Assembly (NCBI RefSeq): GCF_020621385.1
Contig: NZ_JAESVA010000002.1
Coordinates: forward strand, 310,001-374,000
DNA: 64,000 bases
Direction of reading: 5' to 3'
Source of the DNA: Acidisoma cellulosilyticum
Lineage (GTDB): Bacteria > Pseudomonadota > Alphaproteobacteria > Acetobacterales > Acetobacteraceae
Positions 35,258-44,398 of this stretch are shown here, piece after piece. Within the stretch, counting starts at the first letter, position 1; each line of letters opens with the position of its first letter. The position numbers and the translations under genes were made by a program. A model generated the notes under the pieces. The model was not told where the DNA came from and did no database searches. It was given only the letters and a program-made list of their open reading frames with translations.

Positions 35258-38200
35258 TCATGCCGCCGCCTGAGTTGATGATACGACATTGCACAGCGCC
35301 TGGATGATGCGCCGTGGCGGCAGGCTCAAGGGTAGCAGCACGCCACCGCCATTGCTTTTGATGCGTTCGGCCTGCGCCCCGATATCGAAAGCGACCACCG
35401 GCAGTTCCGCCTGCCAAAGCTGGCTCAAAACATAGGACCAGGTCTCCGGCCAAAGCGCCGGCAAAAAAGCCAGATCGGCGTTCTGCGCCTTGATGAGGGC
35501 GATGGCCTCGCTTTCCTCGTAGCGGCCGGTGATCGTCACTTTGCCGGTCTCCAGAAGCCGTTCGTCATCGCAGGTAAAACCGACAATCTGGAACAGGATC
35601 GGCAAATCCTCCGCTTGCGCCAGCCGCGCGCAATCCAGCAGGATCTGATAGCCCTTTTCGTATCCGATCGCCCCGGCGATACAGACTTCACGCGCCCCGC
35701 CGGGCGTAATCGGCCGAATAGGCTTGCCTTGCAGACGCAGATGATCCGTCTCCCATGGTCGCACCTGGGGCTGCACGCCGAAGCGGCGCCGGAAGCGCAG
35801 GGCCGTGTCGGCCGTTGGCGCAATCACGACGCGGGCCCGGTCGAAGATATCCTGCGACCATGCGATGAGCGCGCCGGGCTGGATATCGCGATCGAGCGCG
35901 CCGCCGCGATCACGCACGCAATCTTCGCAAACCTTAAGTTCGGGCTCGCCGCAATAGCGGTTGCCCTGCGCGGTGAGCGTAATGCGCGGGCAGAACCACG
36001 CATAGTCATGCAGATGCAGATCGAACGGGATCCCAAGCGCCGTCACCATGGCGATCGTTTCCGGCTCATGCCCGATGAAGTGATGCAGTTCGATATTGTC
36101 CAGCCGACAGGCACGCAGGAATTGCTCCAGAAGCGGGCGCTCGGACCCCGCGTGGAACTGCAGATTGGGCAAGGCCAGGGACGGTGTCTTGACTTCGCAC
36201 AGCGCCCCGCCTGTGCGATCTTTCGTCGCTCTGACGATCAAGGCAAGAAACCCAGCCTCCTCAGCCTGCCTTGCCCGCGCCAGAACGTGGCGCTGCACAC
36301 CGCCCTCCCGGTTATGGGTGACAAAGCCGATGGCGCGCCGATCCCGCTGGATTGCCCGCAGGCGCGCTTGATCCACCAGGCGACGATGCGGGAACAAAGG
36401 GTCTGCCTTCTCCCAGTCCGCGATGAGAGAATCATAGCCCGGATGCAAAGTATTGAGCATCTTCAGATTGCGCCGGACCAGACTTTCCTTCGCGGCGGCG
36501 AAGGACTGTCCTTCGAGATGGCCGATATAGCAGCCCGTGGCCGCCACATGCCGCCAGCCGAGATGCCGGGCGCGCATGCAGAAGTCGTTCTCCTCACCAT
36601 AGCCTTGCGCAAAGACATCCTCGCGCAGAATCCCGGTCTCGACCAGACAAGCATGGCGGATATAGAGGCAGAAGCCGTGTCCGGTCGGGATCTCGGCCAC
36701 TGCTTCGCCATTCTCGGCGGCGAAGGCGGCGGCCAGTTCCGCCGTCTCCTCCTCGGTCGGAATGGCATTGGCATGCCAGGGGTCCGGATAGCTCAGGATC
36801 GTCGCGGCGTTCGAGAAGGGCGTCGCCGTGCCGATGTCGCTCTCGGCATAGGTCGCGCGCCGCAGACCCGCGACCCAGTGCGGCGCCACCAGCGTATCGC
36901 TGTTCAGAAGAACGATATCCTGCCCGGCCTCGGCCGCCTGCCGCATAGCGAGGTTAACCGTGCCCGGAAAGCCGCGATTGACGGTCTCCAACCGCAGCTG
37001 AATATCCTCCTTCCGCGCCATATTCGTCAAAGCCTCGACCAGAGCGGGCTCGGGCGATGCGTCCGAGATGACCAGGATCACCTCATCCGGCCCGCGATGC
37101 TCCAACACGGACCGCACGCAGTCGATGGTCGAGCGCAATCCGCGATAGACCGGAATCGCGATCAGGGTCTGGCGGAGGACCGGCTGCGGCGGCGGCCCCG
37201 CGCGACGGCCGCGATGGGCTGCCGGAATGCTGATCTCGGCCGCGACATCGCTATCCTCGGCCTCGGCTTTACCCAGAGCCGGAAAGCGGCGACGGAGGCG
37301 CGAGGCGGCGACCATGCCGCTGTCGACGCCGCCCGTGGGCCTCAACGGACTGCCGTAAAGCGGGCGTCCGTGCGGCCCCGCCAAGGCCAGTTGCCCGTCG
37401 GGCAGCTCCGCGAAAGGCACCGAAAACCCTCGTTGCCATATCAAACGCTCAAGATTGGCGGCGGTCTCGATCATCGCCTCCGCCGTCAGGTCGATCGCAC
37501 TGGACAAGCCGCGCACCTGCAGCCGGGGTTGAACGTCGGGCGCACCCGGCAGCCAGCACCAACCCGCGATGCCAGCCTCGGTCCGCTCGACGAAACCTTC
37601 GCACCGGATCACCGATTGCGGCTTGAGACGACTGCCGACCAGCGGCACGCCGCCGGACGTGACCTCGATCGTCTCGGCACCCAAAGCCGCCTGCCCGAGG
37701 GCGAAGCGCACAAAACCTGGCTCGCGCGCACGCGCGCCCAGACGCAAGGGCATGCCGTCCGCCGTCACGGACAGCATCGGCGCCCCACGCCGGATGACAG
37801 GTCCACCCACAAACAAGTCGCCCCGCGTGTTCAGCCCGCACCAGCCGCGCGCACCGGTCGCTTGCAGAATATCGTCCAGCAAAGCGATCGCCGGCTGGTC
37901 CAGAATCGGTGCATTGCGGCTGAGGGTTTCATGAATCTCGATCGCCGCGAGGTCCGGCCGGCTGGCCCGCATCCTTGTCAGCGCGAGGCGATACCACACG
38001 GCATTCCACCCGCTGCGCCGTGCCAGAAGATCAAACGGCTCGGCCGCTTCGGCAAGGCCCAGATGCAAGCGCAGATCCCCGATGAGAAGGGTGATCAGGC
38101 TACTGGATGGTGCCTGACGCTGTGCGTAAAGTAGGTGCGACAGCGCTACCTCGGTGGAATCCTCCCGCAAGGCCGCCCCGGCACGCAGCAAGGCCTCAGC

Positions 38201-38314
38201 CGCCCGGGGATTGGCCTCCATTCCGGCAATGACGCAAGTCTGCTCGGCCAGGCCGGCCAAGCCAGCCTCACCCTTGGCCCAGGACGTCAGCAGTGCTTCG
38301 ACAACGCTTGCCAT
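35258..38314 (-). CDS. Large bifunctional glycosyltransferase (GT2 + GT4)
   Basis: This 1018-residue protein joins two transferases. An N-terminal helical, Ala/Leu-rich region (to about 150) and a beta-rich segment come first. A GT2 (GT-A) domain starts near residue 383 (TLIAIPVYRG), with LLNSDTLV as the DxD-like metal site near 470 and GYGEENDFCMRA near 560. A GT4 (GT-B) domain starts near 655 (IGFVTHNREGGVQRH) and ends with PETWSYVLSQLW near 953. It is probably cytoplasmic and builds a surface glycan or glycosylates the neighbouring secreted proteins. It is divergent from the RTX-like gene across an AT-rich control region and convergent with the LuxR-type gene. Confidence 0.88.
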   Translation of the reverse strand: MASVVEALLTSWAKGEAGLAGLAEQTCVIAGMEANPRAAEALLRAGAALREDSTEVALSHLLYAQRQAPSSSLITLLIGDLRLHLGLAEAAEPFDLLARRSGWNAVWYRLALTRMRASRPDLAAIEIHETLSRNAPILDQPAIALLDDILQATGARGWCGLNTRGDLFVGGPVIRRGAPMLSVTADGMPLRLGARAREPGFVRFALGQAALGAETIEVTSGGVPLVGSRLKPQSVIRCEGFVERTEAGIAGWCWLPGAPDVQPRLQVRGLSSAIDLTAEAMIETAANLERLIWQRGFSVPFAELPDGQLALAGPHGRPLYGSPLRPTGGVDSGMVAASRLRRRFPALGKAEAEDSDVAAEISIPAAHRGRRAGPPPQPVLRQTLIAIPVYRGLRSTIDCVRSVLEHRGPDEVILVISDASPEPALVEALTNMARKEDIQLRLETVNRGFPGTVNLAMRQAAEAGQDIVLLNSDTLVAPHWVAGLRRATYAESDIGTATPFSNAATILSYPDPWHANAIPTEEETAELAAAFAAENGEAVAEIPTGHGFCLYIRHACLVETGILREDVFAQGYGEENDFCMRARHLGWRHVAATGCYIGHLEGQSFAAAKESLVRRNLKMLNTLHPGYDSLIADWEKADPLFPHRRLVDQARLRAIQRDRRAIGFVTHNREGGVQRHVLARARQAEEAGFLALIVRATKDRTGGALCEVKTPSLALPNLQFHAGSERPLLEQFLRACRLDNIELHHFIGHEPETIAMVTALGIPFDLHLHDYAWFCPRITLTAQGNRYCGEPELKVCEDCVRDRGGALDRDIQPGALIAWSQDIFDRARVVIAPTADTALRFRRRFGVQPQVRPWETDHLRLQGKPIRPITPGGAREVCIAGAIGYEKGYQILLDCARLAQAEDLPILFQIVGFTCDDERLLETGKVTITGRYEESEAIALIKAQNADLAFLPALWPETWSYVLSQLWQAELPVVAFDIGAQAERIKSNGGGVLLPLSLPPRRIIQALCNVVSSTQAAA

Positions 38315-38783
38315 AGATTATTCACCACATTCGGAAATGCTTCGTCCTGCCGGATAGTCTCACAGGATAGATCCTCACCATCAACTTGCCATAAGGATTT
38401 TAAAACGAATGTCTAACCAATTTTGTTTCATAATTTTATGCAACCCATCCCAAGGTTAGGCTCCACCAGGCCGACGCTTCATGAGAGTCTGGCCGACAGC
38501 GAAAATTCGATTTGTTTCATAATAATTAGTTAAAATTTCCTGTCTGGAACTAGAAGTTAATAGTTCTCACAGGCTAATTCCTCTAGTCAGGCTAACCCTG
38601 CCAAAAGATAAATAGACCTTGCAAAAAGGTCTAGAGGTTCCTCTCCGCTCTCATACAATCCTTGCTATAAACCGCGTCAATCCTACCTTTTGTTAGGATT
38701 GCATTCATAATTTGACTGTACCCTTCTGCAATGCGTTTAGCACTGGCGCTCGACGTTTGACCTTTTTGCAGGAGACGGGATAG
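38315..38783. promoter_or_regulatory. AT-rich divergent control region of the surface locus
   Basis: About 470 bp with no gene and a sharp drop in GC. A 13-bp direct repeat TTTGTTTCATAAT occurs at 38422-38434 and 38511-38523. A hairpin TAGACCTT/AAGGTCTA lies at 38613-38633, and an inverted repeat CAATCCTA/TAGGATTG at 38678-38701. The plus-strand gene has a good ribosome site (GGAGACGGG) before ATG 38784. Both divergent promoters must be here, and the LuxR-type neighbours are candidate regulators. Confidence 0.65.
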
Positions 38784-39644
38784 ATGTCAGATACCGCCAC
38801 CATACCGAGCGGCGTGCAACCGGCAAACTACTCTAGTGCCACGGGATCGAGCCAGATTTTCGAGGCCAATTTCGGGCCCGGCACGATCTATTCAGTGGTG
38901 ATTGACAGTAGCGTCAATACCGTTCCCGGCGCGCTCGTCGTCGGCGGGACTGGTACATCGCAAACCATCTCTGGCGCCAGCATCGTCAGCGATTCGAACG
39001 CGACCGGCAACAATGCCTTTACGGTGACGAGCCCGACGGTCGTTCTTGCGGCGCCAAGCGACACGATCACCGCTGCCACCGCCGCCACCACGGTTTACGG
39101 CGGTTGGGCCGGCATCACGCAATTCTCCCTCGGCGGCAGCGGCAGTTCCGTGACGGGCGGTCCCGGCGACATCACCGGCGTTTCGACCGGTGCCAATACA
39201 ACCCTGATCGGTGGCGGCGGCAATAGCATCTTCACCGTCACGGGCGCCAATTCGCTGGCCGTCGCCGGAGCCTCCGGCATTACCGGCATCGACGCCAGCA
39301 GTTCGACCGGACCGCTGACGATCGCGACCAATCCGCTGGCAAATTCCGGCACGCTGGTAGCCACTTTGGGATCCGGCGCCGATACCTTTATCGGCGGTGC
39401 GGGTGCCTCCACCGTCACGGCCGGTTCCGGCAATGATGTATTCGGCTTCGTCAACGGCCATGCCGGCGGCACTGTCGTCATCATCGGCTTCAATGCGTCC
39501 GACAATATCGCCTTCGGCGGCTACGGCTATACCGGCACCAATCTGCCTGTCGAAACCGTGACGGCGGCGGGCGATGTGATGACACTCAACGACGGCACGA
39601 AGATCCTCTTCGCCGGTCTCGATCACAAACTCTTCAACAACTGA
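38784..39644 (+). CDS. Secreted RTX-like Gly/Ser/Thr-rich protein
   Basis: The 286-residue product is Cys-free and consists of beta-prone repeats rich in Gly, Ala, Ser and Thr. The C-terminal part reads like degenerate RTX repeats: LGSGADTFIGGAGASTVTAG and GSGNDVFGFVNGHAG, followed by VVIIGFNASDNIAF, the usual strand after RTX units. There is no Sec signal, so export by a type I system is likely, though no such exporter is in the window. It heads a plus-strand run into the Hint protein (30 bp gap). A matrix or adhesin role is inferred. Confidence 0.75.
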   Translation: MSDTATIPSGVQPANYSSATGSSQIFEANFGPGTIYSVVIDSSVNTVPGALVVGGTGTSQTISGASIVSDSNATGNNAFTVTSPTVVLAAPSDTITAATAATTVYGGWAGITQFSLGGSGSSVTGGPGDITGVSTGANTTLIGGGGNSIFTVTGANSLAVAGASGITGIDASSSTGPLTIATNPLANSGTLVATLGSGADTFIGGAGASTVTAGSGNDVFGFVNGHAGGTVVIIGFNASDNIAFGGYGYTGTNLPVETVTAAGDVMTLNDGTKILFAGLDHKLFNN

Positions 39645-39674
39645 GACAATATATTCGTAGAGGAGGATTAGACC

Positions 39675-41048
39675 ATGACGAACTTTACCAATGGCAATGG
39701 CGTCACCTACGGACTTACGCTAAGCGGCTCAACCTATACGCTTGTCATCACCTATCCTGCGGGCGGCGGCAGCCCCCAAACCATCACCGGCATCCCTGCA
39801 GCCAATGTTCTAACCGCGAGCGGAAATCTGACCGTCGCGACATCTTTGGGGCAAACAGCCAATTACGTGATCGCCCCCGGCGCTAGCGCGGCGATCACGA
39901 TGAACGTAGCGATCCTGAGCACGAGCAATATCCATGTCGGCGGTTCCGCGACGATCGGCTCCACAGTCAGTCTTGCTTCGACCACGAATATCTATGTCGA
40001 TGGCGGTGCGGTCACCGCCGCCACGGGCCAGCTGGCAGGGTTGTTGAGCGGCACGAATGTCTATCTCGACAATGGCGGCACATTCGGCAATGGTCCGGCT
40101 CTCCTGTCCGCGCTGAACGGCACCGCTGTCAATTTCGGATCGAACGGCGGCACATTCGTCGCCACCGGGACGGGCAATCCTGGTTCCGTCATTGATCTAT
40201 CCTCGCTGACGATCAACGGATTCAGCAATCTCAAAGACAATATCGAATTTCTTAATCTTGCCTCGCAGGTCACCTCCTACAGCATAGCCGGAACGACCAA
40301 TCAGACGATCACGCTCTTCAACGGAAGCACCCAAATCGGCAATGTCACCGTCAACGGCACAGCTTTCCCGACAGGCACCGTCATAGAAGGCCAAAGCGGA
40401 CCGCTGACCTTTACCTATAGCGGCGGGAATGTCTTTGTTTCGGCCGGCACGTCCACCTTCTTCTGCTTCCTGGCCGGCACGCGTATTCTGACACCTCAGG
40501 GTGAGGTTGCGATCGAAGACTTGCATGACGGCGATCTGGTCATGACCGCCGCCGGCATGGCGGCACCGATCACGTCCCTCGCCGTCACCCGCATCTCGAC
40601 CCAGTTTACCAATCATGCCCAGATCATGCCTGTGAAAATCTCCGCCGGCGCCTTTGCCGATGGTCTGCCGAAGCGCGATCTTTATGTCTCGCCCGATCAT
40701 TCCTTTTTCTTCGACGGCGTCCTGGTGCCGGCGCAGCTTCTGATCAACGACAGCACCATTCGCCAGATCAGCCGGGCGGGTGAGATCGTCTATTATCATC
40801 TTGAGCTGGAGCCGCATGATCTTATCATCGCGGAGGGGGTCGCCACCGAATCCTTCCTCGATACCGGCGGCCAGCCAAGGGCCGCGCAAGGCGTCGTCAA
40901 TCTGCTGCCGCTCGCGGAGCCCAAGACCTGGGACGACGCTTGCGCCCCGCTGCTTCTCGCCGGCCCGCAGCTTGAGAGCATCCGCGCAAGGCTGCAGGAA
41001 CGGGCCGAGACCGTCGGGATCACCGCTGTCTACACCGTAGCCGCCTGA
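39675..41048 (+). CDS. Hint-domain protein with beta-rich passenger
   Basis: The 457-residue protein has an N-terminal Gly/Thr/Asn-rich passenger (about 1-263) and a C-terminal Hint_2 domain that starts at C264 in CFLAGTRILTPQG. The block continues with IEDLHDGDLVMT, the SPDHSFFFDGVLVPA block (with the TxxH-like His), YYHLELEPHDLIIAEG and a C-terminal tail. Hint domains cleave their own N-terminal bond through the Cys, releasing or transferring the passenger. GAGGAGGATTAG precedes the ATG. It is in a probable operon with the RTX-like gene and the repeat proteins. Similar Hint proteins are common in this bacterial group but poorly understood. Confidence 0.85.
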   Translation: MTNFTNGNGVTYGLTLSGSTYTLVITYPAGGGSPQTITGIPAANVLTASGNLTVATSLGQTANYVIAPGASAAITMNVAILSTSNIHVGGSATIGSTVSLASTTNIYVDGGAVTAATGQLAGLLSGTNVYLDNGGTFGNGPALLSALNGTAVNFGSNGGTFVATGTGNPGSVIDLSSLTINGFSNLKDNIEFLNLASQVTSYSIAGTTNQTITLFNGSTQIGNVTVNGTAFPTGTVIEGQSGPLTFTYSGGNVFVSAGTSTFFCFLAGTRILTPQGEVAIEDLHDGDLVMTAAGMAAPITSLAVTRISTQFTNHAQIMPVKISAGAFADGLPKRDLYVSPDHSFFFDGVLVPAQLLINDSTIRQISRAGEIVYYHLELEPHDLIIAEGVATESFLDTGGQPRAAQGVVNLLPLAEPKTWDDACAPLLLAGPQLESIRARLQERAETVGITAVYTVAA

Positions 41049-41119
41049 CCGGCCGCTTACGATGCCTCAGACACTCTTTCCCCGCCCGATTGCACTGGGT
41101 GTCTGAGGCGCCTTGCTTC

Positions 41120-42223
41120 ATGATTTACGATCACGCCGCGGCGATCGCGGCCGACATTGCGGCCCTCGCCGATTGCAGACTGTTCGATGCCGACTGGTAT
41201 CTGTCTCACTATCCCGAATCCGTCGCCGATGGTCGCGACCCGCTGATCTATTTTTGTGAAATCGGCTGGCGCCAGGGCCAAAAGCCCAATCCTTGGTTCG
41301 ACCCCTCGTTCTATCTTGAGCAGAACGGTGACGTGGCGGAAGCCGGGATCAATCCGCTGCGCCATTACCTGCAAGACGGCGAGGCCGAAGGCCGCTGGCC
41401 GAGCGATGCTTTCGACCCCGGCTGGTACCGGGATTTTCATTCCGATATCCAGGATGCCGGCATTAGTCCGCTTGGCCATTTCCTGGCCTTCGGTGCGGCC
41501 GAGGGCCGGCATCCCCTCCCCAGTCCCGAGACAGCGGTGCCCGCAGTCGCCGAAGCCGAGCCGGCTTCCGCACGCGATTGCATAGAGGCATCCGGACTAT
41601 TCGATGTCGATTTCTACCTCGCCAGCTATCCCGATGTGCGCGGCGACGGCCAGGACCCTCTCACCCATTTTCTGGATTTCGGCTGGCGGGAAGGACGACG
41701 ACCCAATGCCTATTTCGACCCGACCTGGTATTGCGGCCAGTATCTCAACCGAACGACCGGAATCGAAATTAATCCCTTGGTCCATTATGCCCTCCATGGA
41801 GAGGAAAGGGCCTTCCGGCCCATCATCTATTTCGAGACGGAGTGGTATCGGCGGACCTATCGGCTGAGCGGCACCACCTCCCCCTTGCTGCATTATTTGC
41901 GCCATCGGCGTTCGCAACGCTTTAGCCCAATCTCCTATTTCGATGTAGATTTCTATATGCGCCAGCGGGGGCAAGCCGTGGGTCCCAATCGGGATCCCTT
42001 CGCACATTTTCTGCGCGTCGGCCTCTATTACGATATAGATCCATCGCCGGCTTTCAATACGGCGCAGTATCGTGCTGCCATGATGCCCGAGCTGATCCCT
42101 GCGGCCAATCCTCAGCCCGGAGCGGCTTTTTTAGAAAAAATGCGGCGCGAGAAATTTAATCCGCTGATTCACTTTCTATTGCGACAAAATACACCGCATT
42201 CTGTGCCTAATATCGCAAGCTGA
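41120..42223 (+). CDS. FDxxWY-repeat protein
   Basis: The 367-residue product is built of about seven copies of a unit of roughly 45 residues, with the consensus FDxxWYxxxxxDVxxxGxNPLxHYLxxGxxEGRxP. Clear copies include FDADWYLSHYPESVADG, FDPSFYLEQNGDVAEAG with NPLRHYLQDG, FDPGWYRDFHSDIQDAG and FDVDFYLASYPDVRGDG. Such units occur in glycosyltransferases and exopolysaccharide-associated proteins of alphaproteobacteria; their role is not known to me. ATG 41120 is preferred over TTG 41090 upstream. It lies 71 bp after the Hint gene on the same strand. Confidence 0.8.
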   Translation: MIYDHAAAIAADIAALADCRLFDADWYLSHYPESVADGRDPLIYFCEIGWRQGQKPNPWFDPSFYLEQNGDVAEAGINPLRHYLQDGEAEGRWPSDAFDPGWYRDFHSDIQDAGISPLGHFLAFGAAEGRHPLPSPETAVPAVAEAEPASARDCIEASGLFDVDFYLASYPDVRGDGQDPLTHFLDFGWREGRRPNAYFDPTWYCGQYLNRTTGIEINPLVHYALHGEERAFRPIIYFETEWYRRTYRLSGTTSPLLHYLRHRRSQRFSPISYFDVDFYMRQRGQAVGPNRDPFAHFLRVGLYYDIDPSPAFNTAQYRAAMMPELIPAANPQPGAAFLEKMRREKFNPLIHFLLRQNTPHSVPNIAS

Positions 42224-42267
42224 CAATCTCATTCCAGATCCGATGATTGAACGTAGTTTTGCGCAGT

Positions 42268-42295
42268 CCCTTCACGACAGACCCTTCACGACAGA
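42268..42295. repeat. Tandem 14-bp duplication
   Basis: CCCTTCACGACAGA is repeated twice in direct succession (42268-42281 and 42282-42295), just before the start of the small repeat-protein gene at 42302. It looks like a recent slippage or small duplication in the leader. Confidence 0.85.
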
Positions 42296-42301
42296 CAAGG
42301 C

Positions 42302-42736
42302 ATGGACATGCATATGCTTCCATTCAAGCTTCTGAACTCACTTTTTCCTGCGTCTCCCGAAAACCGCGTCACCATTCCTGCGGTTCTTTTCCGGTTTCTA
42401 TTGTCTGAGGCTGCAAGGCATACAAAACTGGACGAGGAGGACTATATGCGTTGCAATCCTGACGTTGCGCTGGCGATTCGTCAGGGCCTTTGGGCCAGCG
42501 CCCGTGATCATTATGCCAAGAACGGCTATTTCGAGGGTCGAACCGGCACCGGCATGATGGTTTCGGAAAGCTGGTATTTGAAGACTAACCCAGACGTCGC
42601 AAAGGCTGTGAAGGATGGCGCATGGAAATCAGCTGAGGACCATTACTTCCGTCAGGGACTATTCGAATGGCGTATCCCTAACAAGGATCTCCAGGATGAT
42701 ATCACGGCATGGAAACATATGGTCAGCGAGCCCTAG
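42302..42736 (+). CDS. Small NPDV-repeat protein
   Basis: The 144-residue protein has two copies of a unit related to those in the preceding protein: YMRCNPDVALAIRQG with YAKNGYFEGR, and YLKTNPDVAKAVKDG with YFRQGLFEWR. The N-terminus (MLPFKLLNSLFPASP) is not a clear signal peptide. Three in-frame ATGs lie within 12 bp (42302, 42308, 42314); AAGG upstream suits the second better in spacing. Function is unknown, but its position between a repeat protein and a transferase places it in the surface-locus run. Confidence 0.72.
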   Translation: MDMHMLPFKLLNSLFPASPENRVTIPAVLFRFLLSEAARHTKLDEEDYMRCNPDVALAIRQGLWASARDHYAKNGYFEGRTGTGMMVSESWYLKTNPDVAKAVKDGAWKSAEDHYFRQGLFEWRIPNKDLQDDITAWKHMVSEP

Positions 42737-42789
42737 CCGAAATTGATAGCAACTTTAAGTTTCGGGCAACCGAGGTTGGGATCTGATGC

Positions 42790-43689
42790 ATGAAATGGTA
42801 TTTGGCGCTGAACGAAGGCGGCACGCGCGGCGATATCGGCCTTCATACAAAACTAGCCGTTCTCTCCGCGCTCCAGCATACGGACCTCGCGCCGCATTTG
42901 CTTTATACAGGCAATCGCAACGGCTTTACGGAATGGCTGGAAGCCCGCGGGGTTAATATCATCAACTCCCGCCTTCCCTACTTATCGGTCATTGAGGAAC
43001 TGGCGGCCGCCGGGCGTTATCATATGCTGACGGTCGGTCATTGGCTACGCACCAATGTCTGCCTGGAAGAGCGAGAGGATGAGCATGTCTTCTACACGGA
43101 TGTCGATGTTCTCTTTTTGAAGCGACCCGAACTGGCGGCGATCCAACCGCGATATTTTGCAGCGGCCCCCGAATTCGACCCGACGAGCTGGAACTACTTC
43201 AATGCCGGCGTCATGGTGCTGAGCCCGCAAGCGATGCGCGATGATTATGCGGGTTTCGAACGCTATCTGGTCGAGACGTTGCGCGAGAAAACCCATAATT
43301 TTCATGATCAGATCGCCTATAACGTCTTCTACCGTGGGCGGTGGGACCGGCTGCCTTTGGAATTGAATTGGAAACCCTATTGGGGCTTGAACGATGCCGC
43401 AGCCTTGCTGCATTTTCATGGCCCGAAGCTCGGCGCGATTTCGGCTATCGTCGAGGACCGCTGGCATTGGGATAGCAATCACGGCCGGCAGATCGGCAGC
43501 CTGTTCATCCGGCATTTCGAAAGCTATCTGCACGCCTTTCAGAATATCGAAGCCTATATCCCCGCTTTGGATGCCGCCGAGCAGGACTACCTGGGCCATC
43601 TTCTTGCCAGGCTAAGATCCTTCGACCCTACGCCCCATATGCAGGGGGTCGATGTCAAATTCATGGATTTTCGTATGTTCCCTGAATGA
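42790..43689 (+). CDS. GT8-like glycosyltransferase
   Basis: The 299-residue protein resembles GT-A fold nucleotide-sugar transferases. It has an N-terminal strand with KWYLALNEGG, a VFYTDVDVLFL segment whose DVD (near residues 104-106) fits a metal-binding DxD, NYFNAGVMVLSP (GT8/GT77-like) and a late HFHGPKLG. It shares no obvious domain with the large transferase at 35258. It ends the plus-strand run of the surface locus and probably adds a sugar to a glycan or to one of the secreted proteins. The donor sugar is unknown. Confidence 0.78.
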   Translation: MKWYLALNEGGTRGDIGLHTKLAVLSALQHTDLAPHLLYTGNRNGFTEWLEARGVNIINSRLPYLSVIEELAAAGRYHMLTVGHWLRTNVCLEEREDEHVFYTDVDVLFLKRPELAAIQPRYFAAAPEFDPTSWNYFNAGVMVLSPQAMRDDYAGFERYLVETLREKTHNFHDQIAYNVFYRGRWDRLPLELNWKPYWGLNDAAALLHFHGPKLGAISAIVEDRWHWDSNHGRQIGSLFIRHFESYLHAFQNIEAYIPALDAAEQDYLGHLLARLRSFDPTPHMQGVDVKFMDFRMFPE

Positions 43690-44398
43690 TGCGGTGCAGC
43701 AAAAAAATGCTCGTCGTTGATATATCAGGATGTGTGATCTCAAAAAACCGTTCTTGTCAGAAATTTTGGAAGTCTTTTCTAGACGATGCCATTTTGTCAG
43801 CAGGTTTTTTGCGATTTGGCTAGAGACTAGTTTTCGAATCCGCAATCATACTTGTCTCTTTTGCAGTCGGGCTAGGCCAGCAATGCCAGATACCCTATGG
43901 TTTTTGTTTTGTCTGATTTATGTAATTGCCTAGTCACTCCCCGACCTGTAGGTTTTATCAATTCAGTTTGAGGATCGCAGATAACTTTAACCCTTACCCT
44001 GGCTAAGTCTGGGACAAGCCCGGGCGTTGAGAAGGTTTCGCAAAATCCCGGCTTAAAGATCTAATTCTTTCGTCCAGCGTTTCCGAAAAACTAAGCCGTT
44101 TGGCGTCACTCTCTCGTGAGTCTCCTGGCTTAGTGACGGCTCTTGCTTGACGCATCGATACGATAAGGCATCCTAAGGAAAGGGAACTTTAACACTCAAA
44201 ATCAATTGCAACCGAATCAGCCTCAAGCAAGTAAGACTAATGCAGAGCCTGGCCTTCGCCGGTAATTGATAGTTTGACCTGTGCCGTTCTCTGACCGGAC
44301 TCACCTTAATCGATCGTTGGACGGCGATAGGTGGTCCAAAGCCCAGGCGGTTTATCGACTTGATGCCGGCCGTACGTTTTGTTCCAAGGATCACGATA
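43690..44398. promoter_or_regulatory. Long non-coding region upstream of second LuxR-type gene
   Basis: About 710 bp without a convincing gene and AT-rich in its first third. A stem ACTAAGCC (44090-44097) with GGCTTAGT (44127-44134) encloses a shorter ACTC/GAGT pairing, and could be a terminator or regulatory structure. AAGGA at 44386-44390 is the likely ribosome site for TTG 44399. Its length invites a search for a small RNA; I could not identify one. Confidence 0.5.

Noticed and set aside
35615-38134. 839-codon plus-strand open frame
   Set aside because: It is antisense to the large glycosyltransferase, with the same low-information composition as other shadows.
41597-42007. Repeats in the FDxxWY gene as a CRISPR array
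   Set aside because: The repetition is at protein level within an open frame; DNA units are degenerate and have no uniform spacers.
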